Shown piece by piece: positions 43,748 to 54,513 of a DNA stretch of 64,000 nucleotides. The position numbers and the translations under genes were made by a program. This stretch comes from Eucommia ulmoides (lineage: Eukaryota; Streptophyta; Magnoliopsida; Garryales; Eucommiaceae), in assembly GCA_016647705.1 (NCBI GenBank), contig CM028334.1, forward strand, positions 7,783,546 to 7,847,545. Direction: 5' to 3'. The first letter of the stretch is position 1. Each line of letters starts with the position of its first letter. The notes below the pieces were generated by a model. It was not told the origin of the DNA, ran no database searches, and was given only the letters and a program-made list of their open reading frames with translations.

Positions 43748-46122
43748 ATGTCTTTTACTTCTGAGGCCGACTGGTTGGGGAGTAGCGCGTCGTTAATAGA
43801 CGTGATAGCTGCGTACTCCCTCGACATCCAGATGAAGCTCAACTTTTCTGCAACGGAGTCAGCCCTCCTTGTCCCCCCAGTCTCTGGGTCGAAAGGTAGA
43901 CAAGAGCCCACTGTTCAGTGGACGACTTCGTCCGAAGAGTCTCAGGGTGAGACCGGGGCAAGGGCACTCCCCGCTGTTGGTCTGCCCATGGATCTCGAAA
44001 GACGGGTCAGGAGGTGGGCTCCTCCGGTGGTTCTACTGTTGCCAGGCCGTCTACATTCGAGGGTCCTCCCCAAGCGAGTCCGACTTCGCGTCGATCAGCC
44101 TGTATAGTTCCCCGGGGCACTCCGGTCTGGGAGCTAGAATCCGAGGTCTCAGAGAAAATGGTTCACAGGCTCTACAATAAATATGCGATACCCAGCTCGG
44201 TAGTGCTCCAAGAAGGTGGGTCGAATGACCGAGCATGCGACCCAACCGAGAGGTTTATCGCGGTCTACGACCAGTAGTTGCAGGCCAAATTGCAATTTTC
44301 CATCTACCCCTAGGTGATGGAGGTCTATTGGGATTTAGATTTGTGTCTGTCACAGCTCTCCCCCAACAGTATCCACCTCATCGTGTCGTTGCACACAATC
44401 TGCCTGGCCAAGGGAGTGACGCCGTCCCTCGACCTGTTCTATGCTTTGTTTCTAGCGAAGGCCATACCTGATGGTAAGGGCTAGTTTTATTTATCAGCCC
44501 AATGGAAGTTCCTCAAGGGCTACCTGGACTCCATTAAAGACTGGAAGTCGGGGTTCTTCTTCTTAGAAGGTACCAGGTGGGAGTCTGACGAGAAGCCGTC
44601 GTTCGATTTTTCGGTCCAAAGGCACTAGGGAGATCTGGGTAAGCCTTTTTTAGCTCAGATTTCGTTCCCCTTACCCCGGTTTTCATTCTGACTAGGTTTT
44701 CTTATCTTTTCAGTGACCAGAAAATGTCAGCCCAGCGCGAAGATCTTACAAGAGAAGGAGATAATCCTTAGGACGTCGTTCACCAACGTCGATCCTCTGC
44801 TCACGTCGTGCCTGTACGATATCTACTTCTGGAGCAACCTGACCCTGCCAGTGCCGACCTTAAACCCGGAGTCAGAAAACGATAAGTGCATTGAGCCCGT
44901 TCCTGTCGTTCTTCTTTACTTATTTTTCTTCCTACTGATGGGTTTATACGTTTGCTTGTTTTTCGGTGATGGATTTGGCTGTGATAGCCTAGATGGTGAA
45001 GAGAAACGTGGACTCTCAGCAGGCTGCCCAAAACACACCGGCCGGGCCGAGGACAGAGGAGGTGAGGCCGACAAGCCAGACTAGGCCTATTTCCACGCCC
45101 AACAGAGCTGACACCCCAGTGGCTACGAGGGCCATGCCGATAGAGATCATTGAGGAAGACTTTGCCCCACTCGTCAAGAAAGACAATGGGAAGATGAAGG
45201 TGGGAGCATCTGACGCGCCATCCGGCCGACACAAGAAGAACCAACCTGACACCTCGGTCTAGGAGGAAAAGCAGCAGCACGGGGACGCCGAAAGACCAGA
45301 GTTAATCATTCGGACTGGGCTCCAGCCAGACCAACCGGTGACACAGAATACCACTGTACTGACGCAGTTCGCGATGCGAATTATGCCGTCGGCAGACAGA
45401 AGGAGATTCGCCGACAATTCGGATGCCAAGCTCTGTGCCGACATGAATTGGCACGCGCTTTCGATAAGCGACTATCCCCGGCTAGCGTTTAGTACTTCGG
45501 AATTTTTATTTTTTAAATGTCATTGTTGTTGACCGTGCATGCGTTGTTTGTCTCATTGGAGGCCGGTGCTTGTCTGCACCAGTCCATCCAAATGCTCGAT
45601 GCGCTTGTTTAGGAGAGAGAAAAAGACATCTAAATGCTGGAAGATTACAAGAAGGAGGTGGACCGGGTGACCAGCGAAAATGAGAGACTCCGCGCAGAGA
45701 AGGAGGCGGCGGAGGAGAAGGCCGATGAGGCCCAGCGATCCGAGCACATGGCCAAGGTGAAGCTTAAGGAACTCCGTAGGGACCACGTGGCCGAGCTTGA
45801 GAAGATCCAAGCTGATGCAGTTGACCAGTACAAGGAAAACGAAGAATTCACTGGGCTCCAGGACTACATCGCCGTCGGCGTGATCGGGCTCGACTTCAAA
45901 AGAGCGATCAATTCTTTGTGCCAATAGTTCCCCGAGGTGGATCACACAAGACTGACCATTGAGCTGACCAGCGAGGACATTACTGAGGCCCAGGCGAGGT
46001 AGGACACCGCGCTAGACACTACACCTGCAGTCCCTATCGCTGAGCCGAGCCAACCATCTGAAATCCGCGAAGAAGAGACAGCAAAAGAGGTCACCGCCGA
46101 CCAGTCCACCAGCCCAGCTTGA
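43748..46122 (+). pseudogene. Antisense additional ORF of Tat element 2
   Basis: Plus-strand ORF opposite to pol. The start at 43748 follows a TATA-like box. Pieces in order: a serine/proline-rich N-terminus; ESEVSEKMVHRLYNKYAIP; a PF04195-like core at 44320-44480 (LSQLSPNSIHLIVSLHTICL, GVTPSLDLFYALF); FFFLEGTRWESDE; a GT-AG intron at 44639-44713; a segment VTRKCQPSAKILQEKE; a charged linker; and a coiled coil at 45634-45830 (ERLRAEKEAAEEKADEAQRS) with an FKRAINSL tail. Several CAG-to-TAG type stops interrupt it. It is homologous in order to 25818-28337. Function is unknown. Confidence 0.65.
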
Positions 46123-47400
46123 CCAGCTCACTTTGTTTTAATTACCTCTTTTTTTTTTTCTTTTTTTTTCCAGCCCCGCAAATAGCGGGCTTGTACCTCG
46201 CGTGCAGTAGACTCACTCTTTTTGTAAATTTAAAACCGATCTGAATATAAAATGCCTTTGCTCTTCTTTCTCTTATGTCTATTTTGTTTGATAAATGCCA
46301 ACATTTTCAATAAAGAACTAAAGAATTTTTACTCTTTATCGTAAGTAGCCAGGGTTTGCCGAGCTGGAGCAAGACTCCTGTACCCGGTACTCCGCATGCT
46401 CCTTGCCCCCCATCCAACTAGTAGAGCCTGTGAAACATGAGCTGTGGTGGTTAACTAGGCAGTTCCCCTTAACCTTTCAACAGACCAAGTGGTCCAGGCG
46501 GCTCGACCTGAAGGAGCTGCTCTGTGCCCGACCGATTTTTGTCACTTGGTACATGGACTAGTGATCATGTTGCCAACGGACACTTTGCCCCCCAGCCAAG
46601 AAAGTGAGCCCGTACAAGCGGGCTTTCGTGGTATCTTCTTGGGCTGACTTGCAAGTCGGTTGACACGCTAATGTGGTTTGATTTTGCCCCTCCAACGATG
46701 AAGGAAGCTCGAACGGGGCGAGTTGTTGAGGTCATCTTTTTAGGAGATTGGTATAAATTCAATACTTGTTCCTTTGATTTTGCCCCCCAAACAATCTAAC
46801 CAGTTTGGTTTTTGGGCTCGTCGATCTTCTCCAGGTGGCCTTTGATTTTGCCCCCCAGATGATCTGACTAGCCCAGTTTTTTGGGCTCGTCGATCTTCTC
46901 CAGGTTGTGGCATTTGATTTTACCGCCCAGAAGATTTGACCAACCCAATTTTTGGGCTCGTCAATCTTCTCCAGGTTGTGGCATTTGATTTCATTTTCAT
47001 CCCCAGATCAATCCCTAGGCTTAGAGAGTTGCCTTGGCCTGGGTTGATGGGTAGAACCTGGCTTGGTTTCGATTTTATAGGGAGAAGGGACCTGGGAGGG
47101 CTCACCTCAGACTCTCGGCACTCAGAGGGCTGCCTTTTCCCCCCTAGAATTTTGTTTGGGATCGTTTTGCCCCCAGACGATCTGACGAGCTTGGTTTTTT
47201 CGAGCTTGCCGATCTTCTTCAAGGCTCCATCCGCGAGTGAGCTACTTTTTAAAAAATAGAAGTTCATTGAACCGAAAATGCTTTCTTTTCATTTGCCATA
47301 ATCTTTTGCATTACAAGTCGCGCAAGATCAAAATACAAAGTGTTGGGCAAGTTTTGTAGTTTTCAAGCGACGGTGTTGTAGTAGCGTTTGAGGTGTTCAG
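46123..47400. repeat. Non-coding spacer of element 2 with 70-80 bp repeats
   Basis: After a C/T-rich tail (about 46146-46170) and the segment to 46560, units recur with TTTGATTTTGCCCCCCAGA, GATCTGAC, GTTTTTTGGGCTCGTCGATC and TTCTCCAGG. Main copies are at about 46775, 46840 and 46915, with partial ones at 46570 and 47160. The GGGCTCGTC core recalls the 75-bp minisatellite of element 1. Confidence 0.6.
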
Positions 47401-47439
47401 CGTTCCAGGGGTGCCTGAGTAATACTCCTTCCTCTATTT

Positions 47440-48420
47440 TCAAGTTGTACATGCCTGGTCGGGCTATACTAACTACACGGTAGGGACCCTCCCAGGTGGG
47501 TGCTAGCTTTCTGACATTTTGTTCCTTGGTCTCTAAAGTGACCTTCCTTAGGACAAGGTCCCCTACTTCAAAAGTGCAAGGACGGACGCGGCGATTATAG
47601 TACCAGGTCGTCCTCTATTGGTAGGCGTCCTGATGGACCCGAGTTCGTTCTCTTATTTTTTCAAGTAGGTCAAGGCTCAAAGCCAGGCCGACTTCGTTCT
47701 CAAGTAGGTCGAACAGGTGGGTGGTGCAGGGAGATGGTATTCTGACCTCTACGGGGATCACAGCCTCCGAACCAAATGTCATTGCGAAGAGAGTCTCGTC
47801 GGTCGGGGTCCGGGCTATTGTGTGATAAGCCCACAGTATTGGATACAAGTCTTCCACCCATAACCCCTTTGATTTGTCCAGCCTAGTCTTTAGATTTTGT
47901 AAGATAGTCCGGTTAGTGACTTCGACCTGTCCGTTTGCCTACGGGTGGCCGGGGGAGGAGAATTGTGTTTTGATCCCAAGCCCCGTGCATAGCTCGGTGA
48001 ACAGGTCGTTATCGAATTATTTTTCGTTGTCGGAGATGATAGCCCTTGGTATTCCAAACCTGCAAATTATGCGTTTCCACAAAGTCTCGAATTTGTTGCT
48101 TGGTGATCGTTGCTAGTGGCTCAGCCTCAACCCACTTAGTGAAGTAGTCGATGGCGATGACCAGAAATTTCCTCTGGCAAGACCCCAGGGAAAAAGGGCT
48201 GAGGAGGTCGATACCCTATTGGGCGAACGGCCACGGGCTGTACATTGGGACCAACTCGTTCGGAGGGGCGTGAGGGTGCGCGACAAATGGCTGGCAGTTG
48301 TCACACCTTTTCACGAATTCCCCAGCGTCTTCCAACATTTTAGGTCAGTAATATCCATTTAGGAGTAGCTTCTGAACTAAGGATCTGTCCCCCAAGTGAT
48401 TTTTGCAAATTTTCTCGTGG
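47440..48420 (-). pseudogene. Integrase of Tat element 2
   Basis: Minus-strand pieces: LYPILWAYHTIARTPTDET and TFGSEAVIPVEV (47615-47857), upstream catalytic-core remnants in other frames to about 48300, and the C-terminal GDLVLRKV-like part near 47540. Several frameshifts and stops. It is parallel to the integrase of element 1. Confidence 0.75.
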
Positions 48421-48452
48421 ACCTCCCTCATAACATACTCGGCCTCTTCAGG

Positions 48453-48990
48453 TCAGAGACACCGGGAATACGGACCAGAGAAGGATTTTCGGTAAAGGAC
48501 ATCGTCGATGAGGGCATACCGGGCTGCCTGGTACCGTATTCTTCGAGAGTGAGCAAGATCACTGGGAAGCATCCCATTTGTGAGATAGCTCACTATGGGA
48601 TCCATCCAGGTCGGCTCTGAATTCAAGGCGCATATGAACGCGGGCTCGTCCATGGAAGTTGTGCTCGGCTCGGCGAGAAATTCAACAGGGACCATCCTCT
48701 TGAGTGTGTACTCAACTGTCGAGGCCAAGTTATCCAGGGCGTTGGCGTGCCTGTTCTCTTCTCGGGGTATTTGTGTGGCTTTCACCTTCTCGAAGAGCTT
48801 TATCAGGTCTTTTACCCTCTCTAGGTAGGCTACCATGTTCGGATCTTTTGCGAGGTACTCACCATTTACCTGATTGACCACGAGCAGGGAATCGTACATT
48901 ACTAGGAGGGATCTTACATTAAAATCCTGGGTTAAACGAATCCCGACCAGTAACGCTTCGTACTCGACCTCGTTATTTGTAGATCAGAAC
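48453..48990 (-). pseudogene. Second RNase H of Tat element 2
   Basis: The frame 48453-48899 shows MYDSLLVVNQVNGEYLAKD and IPREENRHANALDNLAS. The usual HADAL reads HANAL, so a catalytic aspartate is lost. The N-terminal NEVEYEAL-like part lies just upstream in a broken frame. Confidence 0.75.
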
Positions 48991-49199
48991 CTGAGCCTGA
49001 GGGAGTACTAGACCTCTTCTTTATCTGGGGCCACGAGGACCATCCCAGCCCTCGAGCCTCTCTAATTGGAAGATCCATCGGTGAATAGTTACCATGAGTC
49101 GGGTCCGAGGTCGCCTTGGTACTTCGCCAACTTGCCTAAAACGCTAGCCTGCCTCAGGCTTTCGGAGATATGTCTGGGATGACCTAGGTCGGTGACGGT

Positions 49200-50440
49200 C
49201 TCGTCCTTGGGAAAGGTCAGCTCGGCTAGGACCTATCCATTGATTGTTGTTCTGGGGCGATATTTGATGTGGAATTGGCCTAACTCCAGGCTATACTTCA
49301 TTAATCTCCCAGATATGTCAGAGGAGTGGAGGATCTGCCTCAATGGCTGGTTTGTCAAAACTACAATCGTGTGGGCTTGGAAATATTAGCGCAGTTTCCT
49401 AGAGGCTATCAGCAGGGCATAGGCCAACTTTTCAAACTTCGTGTACCTTTTCTCTGCATTAGTTAGGACATGGCTAGAGTAGTGGACCAGGCTTTGGACA
49501 CTGGCGTCCTTCCGGACCAAGGCGGCACTAACGACCGTGGGGGAGGCCGTGACGTAGAGGAACAAGTCATCACCCTTTTAGGGCATAGTGAGCAGAAGAA
49601 CCGATAAGAGATATCTTTTTAGCTTTTCGAAGGCGCAATCACACTCCTCGGTCCATTCGAATGCCTTGTTCCCCTGGAGAATTTTGAAAAAAGGGAGGCA
49701 TTTTTTGGATGACCTGGAGATGAACCGGTTCAGGGCGGCTGGCTGACCTGTTAGCATTTGGATCTCCTTCTTATTTCGAGGAGGTGCCATGCCAAGCACC
49801 GAGCTGATCTGGTTGGGGTTGCCGTCAATACCGCGCTGTGATACCATAAACCCTAGGAATTTACCAGCGGACACGCCAAAAATACACTTGTTTAGATTCA
49901 GCCTTATGCGATGAGCTCGGAGTTTGTCGAAGCAGGCCTAGAGGTGGGCGAGGTGGTCCTCGGCCCGGCTACTCTTCACGAGCATGTTATCGATGTATAC
50001 CTCCATCATGCTCCTTATTTCCTCCTTAAATATTTTATTGACAAGCCTCTGATAAGTGGCTCTGACATTGCGGAGGCCAAAGGGCATGACTTTGTAGCAG
50101 TAAGTACCTTGATCAGTGATAAAAGAGGTCTTGCTCTTGTTTGGAGGATACATGAGGATTTGGTTGTAGCCGGCGTAAGCATCAAGGAAGCTGAGTCGCT
50201 CATGCCTCGTCGTAGCGTCGATCACAATGTCAATCCTCGAGACTTTCGGGTAGGACTTGTTTAAATCTTTAAAATCGACGCAAAGTCGTCATTTGTTTCC
50301 GACCTTGGGGGCCAACACGACGTTCGCGAGCCAGTCCGAAAACTTGACCTCTTCTACGATGTCCGACCTGACGAGCTTATCCATCTCCTCTTCAATTATC
50401 TTCTGCCGGTCTGGGTGGAATTTCCTTCTCTTTTGGCGAA
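49200..50440 (-). pseudogene. Reverse transcriptase and RNase H of Tat element 2
   Basis: The minus strand carries DIVEEVKFSDWLANVV (50289-50612 frame); FLDAYAGYNQILMYPPNKS, CYKVMPFGLRNVRATYQ and VYIDNMLVK (49938-50225; YIDD has become YIDN); then FMVSQRGIDGNPNQIS and FEWTEECDCAFEKLK (49578-49874). RNase H remnants follow at 49200-49570. Stops and shifts separate these blocks. Confidence 0.8.
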
Positions 50441-50639
50441 CAGGTGGGTGGTGGACGTCAGCGTGCAACTGGTGCATGGCAACACTTGGATTAATACCAG
50501 GAAGCTCGTTGTGTGACCAGGAAAACACGTCGTGGCTTCTTACCAGCAGCTCGGTGAGGTCGGACCTCTCTTTCGGGCTTAGCCAAGCTCCAATCCTCAC
50601 CGTTCTCTCCATGATAGCGGGATGAATGGGAACGTTGAT

Positions 50640-51119
50640 CAGATTTTCGTGGGGCCTTGGAACGAGCTCATCATCTCACGGGTCATCGATCGGAATAGGC
50701 TCCGCCCCGTGAGCGAGGGCCATGAGCTCCTCGCTCAAACGAGGGGTAAACAGCTCGAGTCCCGACTGTAATTGCTATTTTTTCTCCAAGGCCCTTCTTG
50801 CACAGGACCGTGTGGCTTCCTGGTTTCCCTGAACCTCTCCCACCCCGAAATCCGTGGGGAATTTGATTTTCTGATAATAAGGGGAGCATACGGCTTTAAG
50901 GGCTGCTATAGTAGGTTGTCCCATAATTGCATTGTACGGCGACGGCCTGTCAACGATAAGAAATTTGGACCATGCGGTGGCGATGTCAAGGCTGGAACCA
51001 ACGGTGACGGGCAAAGATACCCAGCCAACCGAACTGACCACGTCGCCACCAAATTCGACGAGTGGGAATCTGACGGGCTACACGGAGCTTGCTTCTATGC
51101 CCATTTTGTAAAAGGCTCC
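50640..51119 (-). pseudogene. Protease C-terminal part and linker of Tat element 2
   Basis: Minus-strand AFYKMGIEASSV continues directly from ILFKGAF at the far side of the solo LTR (53936). It is followed by VSLPVTVGSS and FLIVDRPSPYNAIMGQPTIAALKAV, the typical protease-to-RT linker of Tat elements. Confidence 0.75.
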
Positions 51120-52404
51120 TGTAAGACCTCAATCGTAGCATGTATGTCATTTTAGTTGCATTTTAGAGTAATTGGAAAAATTCAGGGTGAAATTGGGTCA
51201 ATAAAAATTCAAATTAAAAATCTAGGGGTCAATTCGCAAATTTAGAAACATTAAATCCAAACTTTGGGGGGTAAAATTGACATTTAACTTTTAATTAAAA
51301 CTTAAAGGGGTGAAATTGCAAATCTTAGAAACTTTTAAAAATTGAAATTGATTAAAATTAAGATTTAAAGGAAGTTGGGAGAGGAAAGAGTAATTAATTA
51401 AAAAGTTTATTATATATATATATATACCTATGTGTTCGGACGTGCAAACCGCAGGCAAGAAATGGAGAGAGAGCAGCGATGTGGCACGCCTGGATGAATT
51501 GAACCCACTATGTACATGCAATATATAGATCTTCGTGCGTGTGTACTGAACAAAAAAATCTCATCAGATCTAAAATTACAAAGGAAATCAGGAAATAGAG
51601 AGAGAGGATTTGACGGTGGTGGGTTTCGGATCGCAGCCGTTGCTCCGGCGGAGGTGCGGTGTGTGTTGTTCGATCGCCGTTGTGGTGTCGTTGGTGGGCG
51701 TCGTTGTTGGTCCAGTGGGGGTGTCGTCCCCGTCTCTTCAGTTGGGTAAGTGGAGTGTGTGTGTGTGTTGGCTGTAAACTAAGAACAAGAAAGAGAAGAG
51801 AGATGATGGAGGTCGGCAGTGGGCTCCGGTTGTGCGTGTGTGTGTCCGTCTGTCCAGCCGGTGGTGTGTGTGTGTCACCGGCAAAGTGAGCGTTGTTCGG
51901 CCGACCGTCATTCGGAGAGTGGGTGTATAGCTGTGTGTATGTGTGTGTCGGGACGTGGGTGCTCTGTTTTCTGGCAGTGTACGTGGGTGTATATGTTTCG
52001 GTGTGTGGTTCAAACATGTGTGTGTGTGTGTTCGTTGACTTCGTGTATGTATTGGGTAGTCGGCTGGGGGTCATGGGCCGCCGTGGCGGGGTGTGTCCGG
52101 ACGTCGATTTTTGGTGGGTAGGTAAGACGTTCGGTTTTCAGGTGGGTGTATGTGTGTGTCGGTTTTGTTCGGTCGGCGGCTGTGTGGGTCTCTGTTTTGG
52201 TCCGACGGAGCGACTGTTGGGTGTGTGAGAGTGGTTGCCGACGGGTGGTGTATGGCCGGCCGGCGGAAGCCAAAACAGAAAAAAAAAAAAAAAAAAAAAG
52301 AAAAAGAAAAAAAAAAAAAAGAAAGAAAGAAAAGGGTATTACGCAAACCACCCCACTGAAAAATCAAAAACCCATCTCGTGGTCGCCAAACGATTCAGAA
52401 ACAG

Positions 52405-52605
52405 GTGAAATTTCAATCGATTAATAATTTTCGTTAAATTAAATTTTATTTAGCGTTACAAATCCCAAAATCGTAACAATTTCCTAATGATTAATTAATT
52501 TTAATTACGTGGTACATAAAATAGTAACGATTTGGAACATAGGGTCTGCATTGCATGATTCAGATGTTTTAGATAAGGTATTAATTTAGGCTTTGTTGCT
52601 ATTAG
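52405..52605 (+). other. Intron-like segment in LTR copy 2
   Basis: 201 AT-rich bases run from CAG|GTGAAATTTC to TTGTTGCTATTAG|GCTCG. In copy 1 the two flanks are joined precisely (GAAACAG|GTTCGCAAGCC at 2190/2191). Reversed copy 3 retains the 3' part (minus strand, GTTGCTATTAG|ATTCGCAGG, about 63941-64000). The pattern fits an LTR intron lost through reverse transcription of spliced RNA. Confidence 0.65.
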
Positions 52606-53004
52606 GCTCGCAGGCACCGGTGTCCCGATAGGGTGTGGTCAGTGAAGGTTTTGGAGAGCGATTAATGAGGTGAGTGTACTGTCTTCTTACCAAACTATTT
52701 TCTATATATATATGATGACATATGTGCTTACTTACACTGTACGATTTCATAAATAATATGGATCAAGCAGGTTTTTGGAGTGAGTTGGTAAAAAATGAAT
52801 TTCCAGGGGGTTGTATCGGTTTCTAAAAAGAATTATACAAAACATAATTTTCGTTGGATATGGCTGGTTTTGGAAAGAGAGTAGAAAATATATGATTTTC
52901 TAAAAATGCTTGGTTTTCTAAAAACAAAGGTGGAAAAACTGGTTCTTTTACTGAAATTGGTGGTACTTTTAAAAAGGAGAGGGAAAAACGCGATTTTGGA
53001 AATT

Positions 53005-53260
53005 CCCCCCAAAAAGGGGTGTGGTTTATATTCTCTCCATAAGGTGTGTGGATTTTTGACGATATGGAGTGAAAATATATTTATTCCCATAAAGGATGTG
53101 AATTTTTAACTATACTGATGATTTTGACGATGCCATAGTTGTTCTCCCCGCAAGGGGTGTGGTTTCTCCCCAAAAAAAGGTGTGGATTTTATTTCTCCCC
53201 GTAAGGGGTGTGGATTTTTCCCATGGGATGTGGATAGTTATATTTTTTCCCAAAAATGGG
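53005..53260 (+). repeat. Hairpin array in LTR copy 2
   Basis: Repeated units of a C-run, short purine loop and G-run followed by TGTGGATTTT. Examples are CCCC-GCAA-GGGG (53146-53157), CCCC-GTAA-GGGG (53197-53208) and CCCA-AAAA-TGGG (53249-53260). It occupies the same place as the TTCG array of copy 1. Confidence 0.6.
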
Positions 53261-53935
53261 TGTGGATATTTCGTAGGAAGGCATTCCTACGAATGTTACG
53301 GTACCGTTGCAACTCCCGATCGTGAGGTTAAAACGATCACTATAGTTAGCCTGTGTGTGTTGTGGTAGAGTGGTGGTTTGAGATATGTGTTTGAGATGTG
53401 ATGTTTTACTTATATTGGGTGATTTATTATTTATTATGGTGATTAGTATTATTTTACTAGATGGTTTGGAATGGAACTCATATTTATTGCTTTATTTTAA
53501 CTGCTTATATTATGGAGAATTTTACTAGTTACGTGTTGGTTCTATACTCAACTCTTGATTCATTTAGATGTTATAGAATGATTTATTATTACAAAATATT
53601 TTTACTAAGAAGGCAGTACACTCGCAGGTAAAATAGCTAGGAGTCGGTCGGTCTCCTACTGACGCTAGATAGAGTTATGCGGGTCACACGAATGAGCCAT
53701 TTGAAGGAAATTTTGGAGACGAGATATCAGGAATGAAATCTAAGTGAGGTTCAGGGGATTTGTTTGATTGTATTTGTGTTCGGGACAGTGTATCCCTATC
53801 AGAAGGGACTATTATATGTGTTGTATAGATTTACACTTTTGTTATTGATGTATTGAGGTTGGCTAGTCAGTTGGGAGGTGTCATGACTACATCATGCCGA
53901 CCCCACATAACGAGTGTTAGGGGTGGGGTGTGAAA

Positions 53936-54513
53936 GCTCCTTTGAAGAGAATATTTGTCGAGCTACCACTGTCGACGAGTATCCTCGCTATCTTGAAATG
54001 GTTGATTAAGGCTGCAATGATTAGGGTGTCATTGTGCAGAACGTGCACCCCCCTCAAGTCGGCCTCACTGAATGAGATCACATTATGGGAGGCCGCATCT
54101 ATCGTGTAAACCTCATAGACGCCCTGTTCCGCTTTCCTCTTACTCTTGCCTTCGTACCTCTTCCGAGAAGAGGACGTTTCCCCTCCGAAACCCAAGCCAC
54201 CGTGGATGACGTTGATTTCACCGTCGACTCTCAGATCGGAGTTGTCCTCAGCTCGATCACCTCGGGGCTGGGTCCGATTATCATTCTGTTTGCGACGATG
54301 TCCTCGGCGGCTATCACGACGATCATTTGAGCCGACCCTTTCCTCGTCGGGTCGGCGAACGTAATTTTTGAGGTAGCCCCTGCGGATGAGGGCTTCAATC
54401 TCCTTCTTTAACTGGAAGCATTCATCGATGGAAAGGCCATTACTCCTGTGGAAGTCACAGTGTTTATCAGTCGACTTCCCAAGGGGCTTCCCTCTAGGGG
54501 GAGGTGCGGGCAA
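53936..54513 (-). pseudogene. Gag C-terminus and protease N-terminus of Tat element 2
   Basis: An open minus-strand frame with KHCDFHRSNGLSIDECFQL and EIEALIRRGYLKNYVR (the conserved gag zinc-knuckle-like block of Tat elements), GEINVIHGGLGFGG, ISFSEADLRGVHVLHND and the protease motif RILVDSGSSTNILF. It is cut by the solo LTR right after KGAF. Confidence 0.85.

Larger units (their letters stand above)
51120..53935 (+). mobile_element. Solo LTR, family A copy 2 (2816 bp), nested in Tat element 2
   Basis: Starts TGTAAGACCTC and ends GGGGTGTGAAA. GCTCC is duplicated exactly (51115-51119 and 53936-53940), and the protease reading frame resumes across the insertion. It aligns with copy 1 from start to end. 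It carries a TATA-rich segment (51410-51427), GT-rich DNA, a long A-rich tract (52278-52335), the GT-AG intron-like segment 52405-52605, a donor-like GAG|GTGAGTG at 52669/52670 and a hairpin array (about 53005-53260). No coding region. Confidence 0.85.

Noticed and set aside
44898..44990. Hydrophobic segment (VPVVLLYLFFFLLMGLYVCLFF) as a membrane domain in the antisense ORF
   Set aside because: It begins with GT after GAGCCC and is T-rich. The homologous place in element 1 is a GT-AG intron (26866-26946), so it is probably intronic.
51508..52074. 188-codon T/H/P-rich minus-strand ORF in LTR copy 2
   Set aside because: Made of ACAC-type simple sequence complementary to the GT-rich LTR; no counterpart in copies 1 or 3.
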